From positions 143,928-207,927 of the forward strand of contig NZ_BMVW01000013.1 in assembly GCF_014650915.1 (NCBI RefSeq): a stretch of DNA of 64,000 nucleotides, written 5' to 3'. How positions within the stretch are numbered: position 1 is the stretch's first letter; every line of letters begins with the position of its first letter. Source of the stretch: Streptomyces poonensis. Its GTDB lineage: Bacteria; Actinomycetota; Actinomycetes; Streptomycetales; Streptomycetaceae. Positions 24,901 through 32,860 of this stretch are shown one piece after another. Under the pieces are notes generated by a model that worked only from the letters and a program-made list of their open reading frames with translations, ran no database searches and was not told the DNA's origin. The translations under genes were made by a program, and so were the position numbers.

Positions 24901-25825
24901 GCGCGAGTACGCGGCCGCGATGAAGGAGAAGCGCGAACCCCGCGCCGCCATGACGCCCGCCGCCCGGCAGGCCGTCGACGTGGTCCTGGCCACCTCCATG
25001 CTCCAGGTGGGCGTCGACGTCTCCCGGTTCGGTCTGATGCTGGTCGTCGGCCAGCCCAAGAACACCGCCGAGTACATCCAGGCGTCCTCCCGCGTCGGCC
25101 GTGACGCCCGGCGCCCCGGCCTCGTCGTCACCCTCTACAACTGGTCACGCCCCCGGGACCTCGCCCACTACGAGGACTTCGAGCACTACCACGCCACGTT
25201 CTACCGCCAGGTCGAGGCCCTCTCCGTCACCCCGTTCACCCGCCGCGCCCTCGACCGGGGTGTCGCCGCCACCTATGTCGCCGCGCTGCGGCAGTCCGCG
25301 TACGAGACGTCCCGCAACCTGGACGCCCACCACATCGACCTGGACGGACCCCTCGCCCAGGAGGTCGAACGGCGGCTGCTGGACCGGGCCGAACTGGTCG
25401 GCCGCGAGCGGGCCCGGCAGTACCTGAGCGAGCGGCTCGACCGGCTCAAGGACGAGTGGCGCCGCAAGCGCGACGAGAGCAGTTCGGCCCTCGGCTACCG
25501 CAAGGAGAAGCGCAAGACGACGATCGTCAACGGACTGCTGAGACGGGCGGACGGCTCCCGCTGGACCGACCTGACCGTCGGCATGTCGATGCGTGAGACG
25601 GAGAACGAGATCAACCTGCTGCTGCCCGGCGGCGGCGCCTTCCTCGACGAGTCCTCGGGCGGCGGCCCGGACTGGAACTTCGGCGCGCCCGGCAGTGAGA
25701 CCGGTACCGACTCCGATCCCGGCGCGGACCACTACACGGCGGCCACCGTGGACAGCGACGAGTACGGACCCACCACGGCGGATGCGGCCGGCGCGGCCCG
25801 TACGGCCAGGAAGGCACAGCGATGA
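21950..25825 (+). CDS. drmA: DISARM helicase DrmA
   Basis: 1291 residues from ATG 21950 (GAAAGG 8 nt upstream); the frame is open a little further 5'. DrmA is the DISARM core helicase-like protein that works with DrmB. Visible motifs: Walker A FFPTGGGKTEAYLG (about residue 497), a Cys pair CPWCGSG with a second CPRG...C cluster (putative zinc site, about 625-665), the DExH-like QDELHLISG (about 760), and helicase motif VI region YIQASSRVGRDARRPG (about 1043). Its stop overlaps the drmB start (ATGA), so translation is coupled. The length is usual for the family. Confidence 0.95.
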   Translation: MPAQPAQAAVPHPLDEVPQTFRDGDSYEVRDGLVTYIRRDLLGPWDGETETLPHASSGPRDRYLVGMLGPRPQAVTGDRIALAAAQSADDESGDEQEGDDTGIQDRLTPQAAGHIWASSMGLSFTVPASVGTLSVTVRWGRYTQSEQGTDRGTTRRTWSREAVEHPVDIDVTGAADRVVGLQGDSVVLDVQVRRVERSTARAGTEDLRVVELALVNRQEDSRDARDAHWLFQTGIDVTAFPDDRAAVFLPIGDPLDPANRGHAPEDAEDRRLRLLYRDSLSHAKGRNVAVHAHVRDGERNAHRLTTTWLPEYDVRATTAPTVEEQKLLRGLELGMDELAELAVPARRAELSAALAPLADGYGTWLDEQRGKARTLPDDLRESAEVAIEQAMEICDRITFGIDRLIADDTALEAFRFANRAMALQRRNTAVAAARAGRENDPRSYREAYDAIHAQGKQAASWRPFQLAFVLLNLDSLTRPGHPHRGTGREALVDLLFFPTGGGKTEAYLGLAAYTFALRRLQGTVGSGAEARSGEAGVGVLMRYTLRLLTAQQFQRAAALVSACEVLRRAEYARDVRWGATPFRIGLWVGTSVSPNWFDEAKEQIAEAKESASDKHARVLQVLTCPWCGSGLAARSHMEYDEGRRRVLLYCPRGEGEDRCPFSRRESLGEGIPVLTVDEEIYRLAPSLLIATVDKFAQLPWNGYAGLLFGRVTELCPRHGYRHDDLDARTGCGSRHNARGSLPGVTAQPVTRLRPPDLIIQDELHLISGALGTTVGLFESAVDQLCTWSLTDAGGQRREVGPKIVASTATTKRAADQVLGVFGRKVAVFPPQVLDVGDTFFSRQVELSRDNPGRRYLGVCAHGTRLKAAEIRVAEILLLAGQQLFDDHGAPADPYMTLVGYFNATRELAGMRRYMDDDITTRVRSNGSRKGEDTLADRIVSRTGMLGIQELTSRISSADIGAALKRLEIGFDPERDTSERRRAFVREYAAAMKEKREPRAAMTPAARQAVDVVLATSMLQVGVDVSRFGLMLVVGQPKNTAEYIQASSRVGRDARRPGLVVTLYNWSRPRDLAHYEDFEHYHATFYRQVEALSVTPFTRRALDRGVAATYVAALRQSAYETSRNLDAHHIDLDGPLAQEVERRLLDRAELVGRERARQYLSERLDRLKDEWRRKRDESSSALGYRKEKRKTTIVNGLLRRADGSRWTDLTVGMSMRETENEINLLLPGGGAFLDESSGGGPDWNFGAPGSETGTDSDPGADHYTAATVDSDEYGPTTADAAGAARTARKAQR

Positions 25826-27717
25826 GTACCCATGGCAACCGCAGGGTCGGCGCCGTCCGCCCCAGCCACCTCATGTTCACCGCCGGCGTCGGCTCCCTCG
25901 TCGACCTGCCGAACTTCTCGGTGCTGGTCAAGGGGCTGGACTCGTGGAGCCACAACGGCATCACCGACTACGACATCGACGAGCCCCGGCTGCGCGCCGC
26001 CGTGAACCGGTCCCTCCACCGCTACGGGCGCGGGCAGATCGAGCAACTCCGCGCCGCGCCCTGGCTGGAGGGCGCGGACACGGACCCCAAGGGCTGGGCG
26101 GCCCAGGGCGTCGGCGTGCCCGTCACCCCGTTCCCGCAGTGGCTGCGCTGCACCGCCTGCAACGTCCTGGCCGCCGTGGACTCCGGTGAGTACACCTTCC
26201 ACAACGCGAACCCGCGCGCACCGCACGAGGCGAAGTTCGTCCACGACTGCAAGCGCGGGAAGCCGCCGCTCGCCGTGGCCGCCCGCTTCACCCTCGTCTG
26301 CACCGCCGGCCACCTCGACGAGTTCCCGTACACCGCGTACGTCCACCACGGACAGGCCTGCGGCAGGACCCAGCGTCCGAAGCTGCGCATGAAGGACCAC
26401 GGCGGCAACCAGGCCGCCAACGTCACCATCGAGTGCGTCGCCTGCGGACAGAAGCGCAACATCCGCGAGGCGATGGGCGAACGCGGCCGCCGCCACCTGC
26501 CGCGCTGCCGCGGACGGCACCCGCACCTCGGCACGTACGACACGAACGGCTGCGACCAGGACGCGGTGCTGATGGTGGCGGGCGCCTCGAACCAGTGGTT
26601 CCCCCTGACCCTCAGCGCCCTCGCCCTTCCCAAGGGGCAGGGCGGGAACATCGACAAGCTGCTCGACGACCACTGGCCCGACCTCCAGATCATCGAGAAC
26701 CGCGGCCAGTTCGACTTCATGGCGAGCATGCCGAAGTTCGGGTTCCTCAAGGAGTTCGACGCCGACGCGGTCGTCGCGGCGATCACGGCACGCAAACAGG
26801 GCACCACCGGGCCGGCCCCCTCCGCGCCCGACGTCCAGGCCGCCCTCTTCGGCCCCGAGTGGGACGCGCTGTCGGGCCCGATCCAGACGGCCGACGACGA
26901 CTTCGCTCTCGAAGAGGTCACGGTTCCGGTCCCGTTGAGCGACCTCTTCTCCCACGTCCGCCAGGTGGAGCGGCTGCGCGAGGCACGCGCCCTCATCGGT
27001 TTCACCCGGCTCGACGCCCCCGACCCCGAGTCACCGGAGATCGGCAGGCGCGTGGAGCTGTCCCGCTCCACTCAGACCTGGGTGCCGGCCAGCGAGGTGC
27101 GCGGCGAGGGCATCTTCCTGCGCGTGCGGGACGACGTCATGGCCGAGTGGGTGGCACGGATGGAGAAGTCGCCGCAGATGGAGGCCCACCGGGAGGCGTA
27201 CGGACGCTTCCGGGCCAACCGGAGGTCGGACCGCAAGACGAGCGACTTCGACCCCTTCCACGGCTGGCCCGGAGCACGGTACATCGCCCTGCACACCCTC
27301 TCCCACCTGCTGATCCGCACCATCGCCCTGGAATGCGGCTACAACTCGGCCTCGCTCGCCGAGCGGATCTACGCGGGGGACGCGGAAAACCCGAGGACGG
27401 GCATCCTCGTCTACACCGCCGTCCCGGACGCCGAGGGCACCCTCGGCGGCCTGGTCTCCCTCGCCGAGGAGCGCGAGTTCGACCGGATCGTCCGCCGGGC
27501 CCTGGCCGACGCCGGGCACTGCTCGGCCGACCCGCTCTGCTCCGAGCGGCTGCCGCACGATCCGGCCGACTTCCTCCACGGGGCCGCCTGCCACGTCTGC
27601 CTCTTCGTCTCCGAGACCACCTGCGAGCGCGGCAACCGGTTCCTGGACCGCCGCTTCCTCGTCCCGCTCGCCGGGGACGAGGAGCAGGTGCTGACACCGG
27701 TCGGTCTGCTGCCGTGA
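25822..27717 (+). CDS. drmB: DISARM protein DrmB (DUF1998)
   Basis: 631 residues, starting at an ATG that overlaps the drmA stop by 4 nt. The N-terminus RVGAVRPSHLMFTAGVGSLV is characteristic of DrmB. Several Cys/His clusters (LRCTACNVL, IECVACGQKR, RCRGRHPH) suggest zinc binding. The C-terminus is a DUF1998 domain with HTLSHLLIRTIALECGY (about 492-508) and GAACHVCLFVSETTCERGN (about 590-608). DrmB forms a complex with DrmA in characterised systems. The stop overlaps the drmC start (GTGA). Confidence 0.95.
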   Translation: MSTHGNRRVGAVRPSHLMFTAGVGSLVDLPNFSVLVKGLDSWSHNGITDYDIDEPRLRAAVNRSLHRYGRGQIEQLRAAPWLEGADTDPKGWAAQGVGVPVTPFPQWLRCTACNVLAAVDSGEYTFHNANPRAPHEAKFVHDCKRGKPPLAVAARFTLVCTAGHLDEFPYTAYVHHGQACGRTQRPKLRMKDHGGNQAANVTIECVACGQKRNIREAMGERGRRHLPRCRGRHPHLGTYDTNGCDQDAVLMVAGASNQWFPLTLSALALPKGQGGNIDKLLDDHWPDLQIIENRGQFDFMASMPKFGFLKEFDADAVVAAITARKQGTTGPAPSAPDVQAALFGPEWDALSGPIQTADDDFALEEVTVPVPLSDLFSHVRQVERLREARALIGFTRLDAPDPESPEIGRRVELSRSTQTWVPASEVRGEGIFLRVRDDVMAEWVARMEKSPQMEAHREAYGRFRANRRSDRKTSDFDPFHGWPGARYIALHTLSHLLIRTIALECGYNSASLAERIYAGDAENPRTGILVYTAVPDAEGTLGGLVSLAEEREFDRIVRRALADAGHCSADPLCSERLPHDPADFLHGAACHVCLFVSETTCERGNRFLDRRFLVPLAGDEEQVLTPVGLLP

Positions 27718-28487
27718 GCCGGCCGGGTTTCGAGGCCGCCGCCGAGGCCGCCGTCACCGCCCTCGGTCTGTCCCGCGCCAAGGACCTCGCCGGCCTGCTG
27801 GCCCGGCACCGCACCAGGGAGCGGGCCCTGACCGAACTGGCGACGCCGGGCGTCGGCGGGGCCGTCGCCGGGCTGTACGACGCCATGGAGACGGAATCCG
27901 TTCCTCCCGCCGAGGCGGCCGCCTATGTGCGGGGCTATGCCGCCGCCATGGCGCGTGCCCGGGACGTCGTCCAGGTCCGCACCGTGTGGAGCGGTCCCTC
28001 GACGCCCGCCGTACCGGTACGGGCGACCGCCCAGGTGCTCGTGGAGGTCATCGCCGAGGCCCAGGACGAACTGCTGGCCATGACCTACGCGGCCCGGCCC
28101 TACGAGGCGCTGACCCGGGCCCTGACGGAGGCCGTGGCACGGGGTGTGAAGACGCACGTCGTGGTCGAGACGCTGGCCGGCGCACGCGGTCTCCTCTCGG
28201 GCGGGGAACCGGCCGACGCCTTCGCCTCGGTGCCCGGGTTACGGCTCTGGCACTGGGCACGTGAGCCGGCCGAGGACCGATACGCGCGGCAGCACGCCAA
28301 ACTAGCGGTCGCCGACCGCCGTACCCTCCTGCTGGGCAGCGCCAACCTGACCGAGTCCGCGGCACGGCGGAACATCGAGGCGGGCGTGCTGGTGAGCGGC
28401 GGGGAAGCGCCACGGCGTGCGGCGGAGCACATCGTGGAACTGCAGCGCCGGGGCGTGCTCAGGCCGCTACGGACGGGTGACCGGTGA
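27714..28487 (+). CDS. drmC: DISARM phospholipase-D-family protein DrmC
   Basis: 257 residues from a GTG overlapping the drmB stop. It carries one HKD motif, HAKLAVADRRTLLLGSANLT, near residue 202, with a more degenerate N-terminal half, as in DrmC proteins, which belong to the PLD nuclease/lipase superfamily and are often dispensable for DISARM activity. It ends inside a small hairpin. Confidence 0.93.
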   Translation: MSRPGFEAAAEAAVTALGLSRAKDLAGLLARHRTRERALTELATPGVGGAVAGLYDAMETESVPPAEAAAYVRGYAAAMARARDVVQVRTVWSGPSTPAVPVRATAQVLVEVIAEAQDELLAMTYAARPYEALTRALTEAVARGVKTHVVVETLAGARGLLSGGEPADAFASVPGLRLWHWAREPAEDRYARQHAKLAVADRRTLLLGSANLTESAARRNIEAGVLVSGGEAPRRAAEHIVELQRRGVLRPLRTGDR

Positions 28488-28499
28488 CCGGTCACCCGT
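28473..28499 (+). terminator. Hairpin over the drmC stop codon
   Basis: Stem ACGGGTGACC / GGTCACCCGT with a 7-nt loop GGTGACC that contains part of the drmC stop. It would end the drmABC transcript. Confidence 0.6.
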
Positions 28500-28559
28500 G
28501 AGTCGTACCGCCACGCGAACGTCACCGCATCCCGCACCGCACATCGGTGAGGCGGGAGT

Positions 28560-29864
28560 GTGCCAGTGGGGCGACCGGGGCACTCGGGCGCCATGGACGT
28601 ACTCAGCCGCCCCCTGGCCGACCGCACCCTGTTCGCCCTCGCCGAGGGCTACGCCTGGCTGCCGAACCGGATGCGGGAGAGCCGGGACCACGTGGTGCGG
28701 ACCCGGCTGCTGGGCCGGCCCGCGGTGGCGGTGCGCGGTCCCGGCGCGGTGCGGTTCTTCTACGACGAGGGGCATGTGCGGCGTCATGACGCGCTTCCGG
28801 AGCCCGTGGTCGGCACCCTGTTCGGGCACGGCGCGGTGCACACGCTCGACGGAGCGTGGCACCGCGCCCGGAAGGAGCTGTTCCTTCCCCTGCTGGACAC
28901 CGACCACGTCACCGGTCTGGTCGACGAGGTCACCGCGGCTTGGGACGAGGCCGTGCGGGACTGGCGGGAGAGGTCCCGTACGGCCCCGGTCGTGCTGTTC
29001 GACGAGGCGAGCGTGGTGCTCACCCGCGGGGTGTGCCGCTGGGCCGGAATCCCTCTCGCGGCGGGCGAGGCCGAGCCTCTGGCCCGTGATCTGGTGGCCA
29101 TGGTGGACGGGTTCGCCACAGCGGGGCCGCGCCACTGGCGTGCCCGGCGCGCCCGCGGGCGGCAGGAGGAGCGGTTCGCCCGGCTGGTGCGGGAGGTGCG
29201 TTCCGGCGAGGTCGAGGCGGCCGGGGACCGTGTGCTCGGCCGGGTGTCCCGGCACCGCGACGGCTCGGGCGGGGTGCTCGAGCCGGGAACGGCCGCGGTG
29301 GAGCTGCTCAACGTCATCCGGCCCACGGTCGCCGTCAGCTGGTTCCTCGCGTTCACGGCACATGCGCTGGAGCTCCGGCCCGAGAGCAGGAAGCGTCTGC
29401 GGACCGGCGACGCCGCGTACGCCACCGCGTTCGCGCACGAGGTCCGCCGCTTCTATCCGTTCGCCCCGTTCCTCGGCGGCCGGGCCGTCACCGACCTGAC
29501 CTGGCGGGGCGAGCCGATCCCGGCCGGGGGACTGGTCGTCCTCGACGTGTACGGGCAGAACCACGACGAGGAGCTCTGGGGCGACCCGTACACCTTCCGC
29601 CCCGAGCGCTTCATCGAGCGGCCGGCCGGGCGCGACGAACTGATCCCCCAGGGCGGCGGCGATCCATGGGCCGGGCACCGGTGTCCGGGCGAGAACCTCA
29701 CCGTCGGCCTGCTGGAAGCCCTCGCGATCCGCCTCGCGAGCCTCGGCTACAGCGTTCCGGCGCAGGACCTGACGATCCCGCTGCGGCGCGTACCGACGCG
29801 CCCGCGCAGCGGTTTCGCCGTCACGGAGGTACGCGGCCCCGCCGGTCGGCCGACCGCGGGCTGA
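28560..29864 (+). CDS. CYP152-like cytochrome P450 (fatty acid peroxygenase type)
   Basis: Up to 434 residues; GTG 28560 has GGTGAGG 7 nt upstream, while ATG 28593 (MDVLSRPLAD) is a plausible alternative. The I-helix reads NVIRPTVAVSWFLAF, with the Arg-Pro pair that CYP152 enzymes use to hold the substrate carboxylate instead of the acid-alcohol pair. EVRRFYPFAPFLGGRA and the haem loop PQGGGDPWAGHRCPGE are also family-typical. The family uses hydrogen peroxide to hydroxylate or decarboxylate fatty acids without a redox partner. It starts 72 nt after drmC on the same strand but is probably unrelated to defence. Confidence 0.88.
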   Translation: MPVGRPGHSGAMDVLSRPLADRTLFALAEGYAWLPNRMRESRDHVVRTRLLGRPAVAVRGPGAVRFFYDEGHVRRHDALPEPVVGTLFGHGAVHTLDGAWHRARKELFLPLLDTDHVTGLVDEVTAAWDEAVRDWRERSRTAPVVLFDEASVVLTRGVCRWAGIPLAAGEAEPLARDLVAMVDGFATAGPRHWRARRARGRQEERFARLVREVRSGEVEAAGDRVLGRVSRHRDGSGGVLEPGTAAVELLNVIRPTVAVSWFLAFTAHALELRPESRKRLRTGDAAYATAFAHEVRRFYPFAPFLGGRAVTDLTWRGEPIPAGGLVVLDVYGQNHDEELWGDPYTFRPERFIERPAGRDELIPQGGGDPWAGHRCPGENLTVGLLEALAIRLASLGYSVPAQDLTIPLRRVPTRPRSGFAVTEVRGPAGRPTAG

Positions 29865-30286
29865 CCGACCGCGCAGCCGTACGACGGCGGACGGCGGGCC
29901 CGGGTCCCCGGAACCCCTCCGACGGGCGCCGGCCCGGCCGGAACCGGCGGTGACCGGGTGACCCTCGCCGATGGCGGCAGCGGGCCCGGACGCCACGGGG
30001 CGGCGCGACCCGGTGAGCCGGGGAGCGCGGGGACGGTCGTGCGGCGTACCCGGGGGGCGCCTGTCGCCGTACGGTGCGCGCCTCCGTCCCGCGCAGTCCG
30101 TCCGGCCGGTCGGGGCCGCGTCGCAGACCGGCCCGCCTGGACGGCCACCGGCCGACGGGCCGGCCGAACGCCGGAGCGGGCTCGCCGCGGCCTCCCGCCG
30201 AGCGGCCCCGTTATGGGGCAGGGGGGTCGGGTACTGGCTCGCAGGGTCCGACGGCCGTCGGACTCAACCGAGTTCAGGAGGACACG
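29865..30286. other. 422-nt intergenic region
   Basis: Very GC-rich, with open frames on both strands but none with a recognisable product. It probably carries the promoter of the small membrane protein gene; no promoter element stands out. Confidence 0.5.
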
Positions 30287-30589
30287 ATGTCCGCTGCATC
30301 GTCGGCCGGATACCCGGAGTCCGGCGTACCCCGGACCACGTACGCCGGGGAGCGGGTGACCACGGAGACGAAGCCCGCCTACAAGACCACGGAACTCATC
30401 GTGTTCGTCGCGGCGGTGATCGCGGTGCTCATCGCATCCGCCGTCGTGGGGAACGACGCGCGCGGCGTCGACCGGTTCCCGGCCGACCAGGCGTGGCTGT
30501 ACGTGACGCTGCTGGCGATCGGATACATGATCAGCCGAGGTCTGGCCAAGTCCGGCGCCCGGGGCAGGGACGACAACTCCAGGGTGTGA
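30287..30589 (+). CDS. Small two-span membrane protein
   Basis: 100 residues from ATG 30287, with an ideal AGGAGGA 6 nt upstream. Two hydrophobic segments, LIVFVAAVIAVLIASAVVG and AWLYVTLLAIGYMISRGLA, flank a short polar loop. The N-terminus is Ser/Thr/Pro-rich and cytosolic-looking. It resembles hypothetical membrane proteins common in streptomycetes; the function is unknown. The stop codon is part of a tandem repeat. Confidence 0.75.
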   Translation: MSAASSAGYPESGVPRTTYAGERVTTETKPAYKTTELIVFVAAVIAVLIASAVVGNDARGVDRFPADQAWLYVTLLAIGYMISRGLAKSGARGRDDNSRV

Positions 30590-30664
30590 CAGCAGGTGTG
30601 AGAACAGGTGCCAGAAGGTGCCAGAACGGGTGTGACAGCAGGTGTGAGAACGGGTGTGAGAACG
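30583..30664 (+). repeat. Seven-unit tandem repeat of about 12 bp
   Basis: Units GGTGTGACAGCA, GGTGTGAGAACA, GGTGCCAGAA, GGTGCCAGAACG, GGTGTGACAGCA, GGTGTGAGAACG, GGTGTGAGAACG. The first unit contains the stop codon of the preceding gene. It is too short and spacer-free to be CRISPR. Confidence 0.9.
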
Positions 30665-30697
30665 CCCTGGAACGCGCCTGGTCCCTCCGGTGTACCG

Positions 30698-30725
30698 CGG
30701 CCGTGCCCCGCTCGGGGCACGGCCG
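30698..30725 (+). terminator. Hairpin after the small membrane protein gene
   Basis: Perfect 12-bp stem CGGCCGTGCCCC / GGGGCACGGCCG with loop GCTC, downstream of the repeat. Confidence 0.65.
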
Positions 30726-30900
30726 TACTGCCGTTCCACGGCCCGGACGTGGTGCGGACCGGTGCCGGCCGGGAGCCAAGGGTTCACTCCCGGACGGTCA
30801 ACGGTGCGCTCACAGGCCAGGGACGCCGTCCCGGAGCTCTAACCTCGGTGCCGACGGCTCGCCGGAACAGCCGTACGGACAGGGAGTGTCGTCGTTGGCC

Positions 30901-31359
30901 TCAGCGCACCGGATGCCCGCTCATGATCGAGACCCGGTTGAACGCGTTGATGGTGACCGCCACCCAGATCACCGCGGAGATCTGGTCGTCGGTGAGGACG
31001 TCCCGGGCCGCGGTGTACGCGGACTCCTGCGCGGCGGTGCCGGACGGGGTGGTCGTCGCCTCCGCCAGGGCGAGCGCGGCGCGTTCGAGGGGAGTGAACA
31101 GCTCGGTGTCCCGCCAGGCGGGCAGCGCTCCCAGCCGCCGTGTCGTCTCGCCCGCGCGCAGGGCGGCCCGGGTGTGGACGTCGAGGCAGTAGGCGCAGCC
31201 GTTGATCTGTGAGACGCGGAGGTTGACCAGTTCCACGAGGGTGCGGTCCAGCCCGGCGTCGGCCGCGGTCGTCCGCACCGCCTCCGACGTGCGCACCAGT
31301 GCGCGGTAGGCGTCGGGGCTCTGCTTGTCGATGAAGATCCTGCTCGATCTCGGACTCAT
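30901..31359 (-). CDS. AhpD-like/carboxymuconolactone decarboxylase family protein
   Basis: 152 residues. The CMD-family signature NGCAYCLDVHTRAAL holds the CxxC pair and the distal His of AhpD-type alkylhydroperoxidases, which reduce peroxides or recycle a thiol partner. The C-terminus ISAVIWVAVTINAFNRVSIM is also typical. It is divergent from the pirin gene over a relatively AT-rich 114-nt interval. This pairing suggests oxidative-stress control. Confidence 0.88.
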   Translation of the reverse strand: MSPRSSRIFIDKQSPDAYRALVRTSEAVRTTAADAGLDRTLVELVNLRVSQINGCAYCLDVHTRAALRAGETTRRLGALPAWRDTELFTPLERAALALAEATTTPSGTAAQESAYTAARDVLTDDQISAVIWVAVTINAFNRVSIMSGHPVR

Positions 31360-31473
31360 CTCGGACTCCTTCGGGACCGCTCGGCTCCCGGCTTCCGGAC
31401 CGCTCCGGGCTTTTCTTGCGGACTGATTGTTGAAAATGAAAGTATCATGGAAAGCGAAAGGTGGTGGTCCTCG
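31360..31473. promoter_or_regulatory. Divergent promoter region with AT-rich core
   Basis: GATTGTTGAAAATGAAAGTA (from about 31422) is unusually AT-rich for this genome and lies between the divergent AhpD-like and pirin genes. It probably holds both promoters and a regulator site; no boxes can be assigned with confidence. Confidence 0.45.
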
Positions 31474-32481
31474 ATGAGCAACGTCGAGTCAAGGCCGGTC
31501 GAAGTGCGGTGCGGATCCCCGGCGGACGACGACGGTGATCCGGTGGCACGCGCGTCGCGGGTCGACGTCCTCACCCCGCGCGACGTCCCCCTGGGCGGCC
31601 CCCGGGCCATGACCGTACGGCGTACGCTGCCGCAGCGCGCCCGGACCCTGATCGGTGCCTGGTGCTTCGCCGACCACTACGGCCCGGACGACGTGGCCCG
31701 CACCGGCGGCATGGACGTCGCCCCGCATCCGCACACCGGGCTCCAGACGGTGAGCTGGCTGTTCAGCGGTGAGATCGAGCACCGGGACAGCCTCGGCAGC
31801 CACGCGTACGTACGGCCCGGCGAGCTGAACCTCATGACGGGCGGTCACGGCATTGCCCACACCGAGGTCTCGACGCCGCGGACCACCGTCCTGCACGGGG
31901 TGCAGCTGTGGGTGGCGCTGCCCGGGGAACACCGGGACACGGAGCGGGACTTCCAGCACTACGTGCCCGAGCCGGTACGGGTCGACGGAGCCGGTACGGT
32001 CAGCGTCTTCCTGGGCTCCCTCGCCGGGGCCGTCTCGCCGGTACGGACCTTCACGCCCCTCCTCGGCGCCGAGATCACCCTCGAACCGCACGCGACGCTC
32101 ACCCTCGCGGTGGACCCCCGTTTCGAGCACGGCCTCCTCGTCGACCACGGGGACGTCCGCCTGGCCGGCACCCTGCTGCACGCGGCGGAACTGGGGTACG
32201 TCCACCCCGGCCAGGACACGCTGACCCTCGTCAACGAGTCGGACGACCCCGCCCGCACGGTCCTGCTCGGCGGCCCGCCGTTCGAGGAGGAGATCGTCAT
32301 GTGGTGGAACTTCATCGGCCGCAGCCACGAGGACATCGTCCGCGCGCGCGAGGACTGGGAGAGCGCCTCCGACCGCTTCGGCGCCGTCGAGGGATACCCG
32401 GGGGACCGCCTCCCCGCGCCCGTCCTGCCGAACGCCACCATCAGGCCGCGCCGGAACCCCGCGCGCGCCGACCACTCCTGA
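31474..32481 (+). CDS. Pirin family protein
   Basis: 335 residues from ATG 31474 (AAAGGTGG upstream; an ATG 27 nt earlier is also in frame). The bicupin pirin fold is shown by the first-cupin metal ligands APHPHTGLQTVSW and HRDSLG, then MTGGHGIAHTEVS and LHGVQLWVALP. Pirins bind Fe(II); bacterial members act as quercetinases or redox regulators. The C-terminus contains PPFEEEIVMWWNFIGRSHED, family-typical. A small GNAT gene follows 33 nt downstream, probably in the same operon. Confidence 0.92.
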   Translation: MSNVESRPVEVRCGSPADDDGDPVARASRVDVLTPRDVPLGGPRAMTVRRTLPQRARTLIGAWCFADHYGPDDVARTGGMDVAPHPHTGLQTVSWLFSGEIEHRDSLGSHAYVRPGELNLMTGGHGIAHTEVSTPRTTVLHGVQLWVALPGEHRDTERDFQHYVPEPVRVDGAGTVSVFLGSLAGAVSPVRTFTPLLGAEITLEPHATLTLAVDPRFEHGLLVDHGDVRLAGTLLHAAELGYVHPGQDTLTLVNESDDPARTVLLGGPPFEEEIVMWWNFIGRSHEDIVRAREDWESASDRFGAVEGYPGDRLPAPVLPNATIRPRRNPARADHS

Positions 32482-32514
32482 CCCGTACGCACGTACCCAC
32501 CAAGGGGACTTCCC

Positions 32515-32853
32515 ATGAACGAGCCTTCCGCGACGCCGACCGTCGAGCGGGTGGACGCCCGAAACCGCTACGAGATCCTGGTCGACGGCCGGCGCGCGGG
32601 CTTCACCGAGTACCGCGACCGCGGTTCGCAGCGCGTCTTCTTCCACACGGAGATCGACGACGCGTTCGCCGGGCAGGGCCTGGCCTCCCAGCTGGTCCGC
32701 CAGGCGCTCACCGACGTGCGCGAGACGGGCATGCGCATCGTGCCCGTGTGCCCTTACGTGGCCAAGTACCTGACGAAGCACGACGACTTCACGGACATCA
32801 CCGATCCCGTCACGTCCGAGGTCAAGCAGTGGCTGAAGGGCCAACTGGGCTGA
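32515..32853 (+). CDS. Small GNAT-like acetyltransferase
   Basis: 112 residues; AAGGGGAC precedes the ATG. It is the minimal GNAT fold (Acetyltransf_CG type): FFHTEIDDAFAGQGLASQLV supplies the acetyl-CoA loop, followed by CPYVAKYLTKH. The acceptor is unknown. It shares an operon with pirin and ends 7 nt from the opposing MFS gene. Confidence 0.88.
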   Translation: MNEPSATPTVERVDARNRYEILVDGRRAGFTEYRDRGSQRVFFHTEIDDAFAGQGLASQLVRQALTDVRETGMRIVPVCPYVAKYLTKHDDFTDITDPVTSEVKQWLKGQLG

Positions 32854-32860
32854 CAGCGCC

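Noticed and set aside
30583..30664. Candidate CRISPR array
   Set aside because: Repeats are only 10-12 bp, contiguous and without unique spacers; no cas genes are present.
29747..30787. 346-codon minus-strand ORF over the small membrane protein gene
   Set aside because: It is Arg/Pro-rich, without domains, and overlaps a well-supported plus-strand gene with an ideal ribosome-binding site.
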